DNA of 64,000 nucleotides from JADGHX01 sp037200125 (lineage in GTDB: Bacteria; Pseudomonadota; Gammaproteobacteria; Steroidobacterales; Steroidobacteraceae). A model generated the notes under the pieces. It saw nothing but the letters and a program-made list of their open reading frames with translations. It searched no databases and was not told where the DNA came from. Location of the stretch: contig JBBCGS010000008.1 of assembly GCA_037200125.1 (NCBI GenBank), positions 434,001 to 498,000 of the forward strand, written 5' to 3'. This document shows, one piece after another, positions 63,274 through 64,000 of this stretch (its first letter is position 1; the number at the start of each line of letters is the position of its first letter). Made by a program: the position numbers and the translations under genes.

Positions 63274-64000
63274 CTAGAAAGCCTGGCCGATGGAGAACTG
63301 AAAGCGTTCTTGCTCGTCTGCGTATCGGAAAGCATCGCCCTTGTCCACGTTCATCGGGAAGGCGTAGCTGAACCGGAACAGGCCGAGTGGGGCAAGCCAC
63401 TGGACCGAAATACCGGCCGATTTCTTCAAACTAGAATACTTGAACTTGTAGTCGAGAGGTACGGTTGTGACTTCGCCCGTGTCCGGATCGATCTGGGGGA
63501 TGCCGGTGAAAGCCACCCCGTCGGTCGAGAACACGTTGCCGATGTCATAAAACAGGCTGAGCCGGGCGCTGCTCGCGAATTTCTGCGGCAACGGCAGGAT
63601 CGCCTCCATCCGGCCCACCACCTTGAAGTTGCCGCCGTAAGGATTGCCAAAGTTGTCCTTGGGTCCGAGGCGACTCTCCCGGAAGCCCCGGACCGAATCC
63701 GGGCCGCCGGCGTAGAAGTTGCGGTACGGGGGAATGGAGGTGGTGTTCCCCAAGGCGCCGCCGTAGGCGACGTCCACATTCGTGGACAGGGCGAAGCCTT
63801 TCCAGAACGGGATGAAGTTCATGAAGTCGTAGCTCGCGACGTAGTACTTCACTTCGCTGCCCGGCGCCGTGTAGGAAACCCCCACGGAGTGGCGGGTACC
63901 CCGGTCCGGAAACAGCGCTCGGTTGAGGGAGTTGTAGCTCCAGCCGAGGTTCAACTCGGCGGTCTTGAAGCGGGTCTCCGAAAAAGTGATGTCGGTGTCG
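63274..64000 (-). CDS. bamA: Outer-membrane assembly factor BamA, C-terminal barrel part (5' end outside window)
   Basis: About 242 residues remain, read from the window's right edge (DTDITFSETRFKTAELNLGWSYN). BamA inserts beta-barrel proteins into the outer membrane. The part covers late strands and the conserved loop 6 region VRGFRESRLGPKDNFGNPYGG (VRGF/Y motif), the strand GDAFRYADEQERFQFSIGQAF and a terminal phenylalanine, the outer-membrane sorting signal. POTRA domains lie outside the window. Followed by skp after 72 bases. Confidence 0.96.
   Translation of the reverse strand, partial: DTDITFSETRFKTAELNLGWSYNSLNRALFPDRGTRHSVGVSYTAPGSEVKYYVASYDFMNFIPFWKGFALSTNVDVAYGGALGNTTSIPPYRNFYAGGPDSVRGFRESRLGPKDNFGNPYGGNFKVVGRMEAILPLPQKFASSARLSLFYDIGNVFSTDGVAFTGIPQIDPDTGEVTTVPLDYKFKYSSLKKSAGISVQWLAPLGLFRFSYAFPMNVDKGDAFRYADEQERFQFSIGQAF

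Overview
The window reads as a stretch of high-GC gammaproteobacterial chromosome. Housekeeping gene orders support this: rpoE-rseA-rseB...lepA-lepB-rnc-era-recO-pdxJ-acpS, ispD-ispF-truD/surE-pcm, eno-kdsA-pyrG, and bamA-skp-lpxD-fabZ-lpxA-lpxB-rnhB-dnaE-accA-tilS. The order lysS-prfB-recJ-rpfE recalls Xanthomonas and relatives. TonB-dependent transport, a GH31 enzyme and large numbers of 4-bp gene overlaps fit a free-living Xanthomonadales/Steroidobacterales-type organism. The species cannot be fixed from the sequence alone.

Layout. Positions 1-12 kb are accessory. They hold the tail of a CsiV-like gene, a small membrane protein, an O-methyltransferase, a damaged nuclease-like two-gene unit, and a plus-strand locus of a mono-heme secreted protein, a GH31 enzyme with glucan-lyase-like active-site wording, an unknown beta protein and a TonB-dependent receptor. 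Positions 12-27 kb are a minus-strand housekeeping run: a PAS-GGDEF protein, nagZ, rlmD, an exonuclease, acpS, pdxJ, recO, era, rnc, lepB, lepA and the sigma-E operon, which carries its own sigma-E-type promoter. Positions 27-31 kb carry sdhE-sdhB-sdhA-sdhD-sdhC plus an SDHAF4-like assembly factor, then ygfZ on the other strand. Positions 32-35 kb hold an ECF42-type sigma factor operon with DGPF proteins. Positions 35-42 kb carry murI, lysS, prfB (programmed frameshift), recJ and an RpfE-type gene. Positions 42-54 kb carry DNA/protein repair, isoprenoid, glycolysis, KDO and nucleotide genes. Positions 54-64 kb carry dnaE and the lipid A / outer-membrane assembly cluster.

The most unusual layer is repeated DNA. 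A palindromic family (A) occurs at four loci, mostly as inverted pairs, and one pair sits in frame inside tilS, adding about 35 residues between the P-loop and the next strand. A second structured repeat (B) occurs twice, with compensatory changes in its stem; one copy supplies the C-terminal tail of a glutaredoxin-like protein. ygfZ carries six 30-bp units that read as an Ala/Thr/Ser linker in the gene frame and as near-perfect pentapeptide repeats in another frame. Other tandem or inverted repeats lie at 12.15, 35.2, 38.9 and 42.5 kb.

Four otherwise ordinary genes (nagZ, recJ, the rpfE-type gene and a small conserved protein) are each broken by a single extra base in a short homopolymer. 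That pattern points to assembly error as the first explanation and must be excluded before any of them is called a pseudogene.
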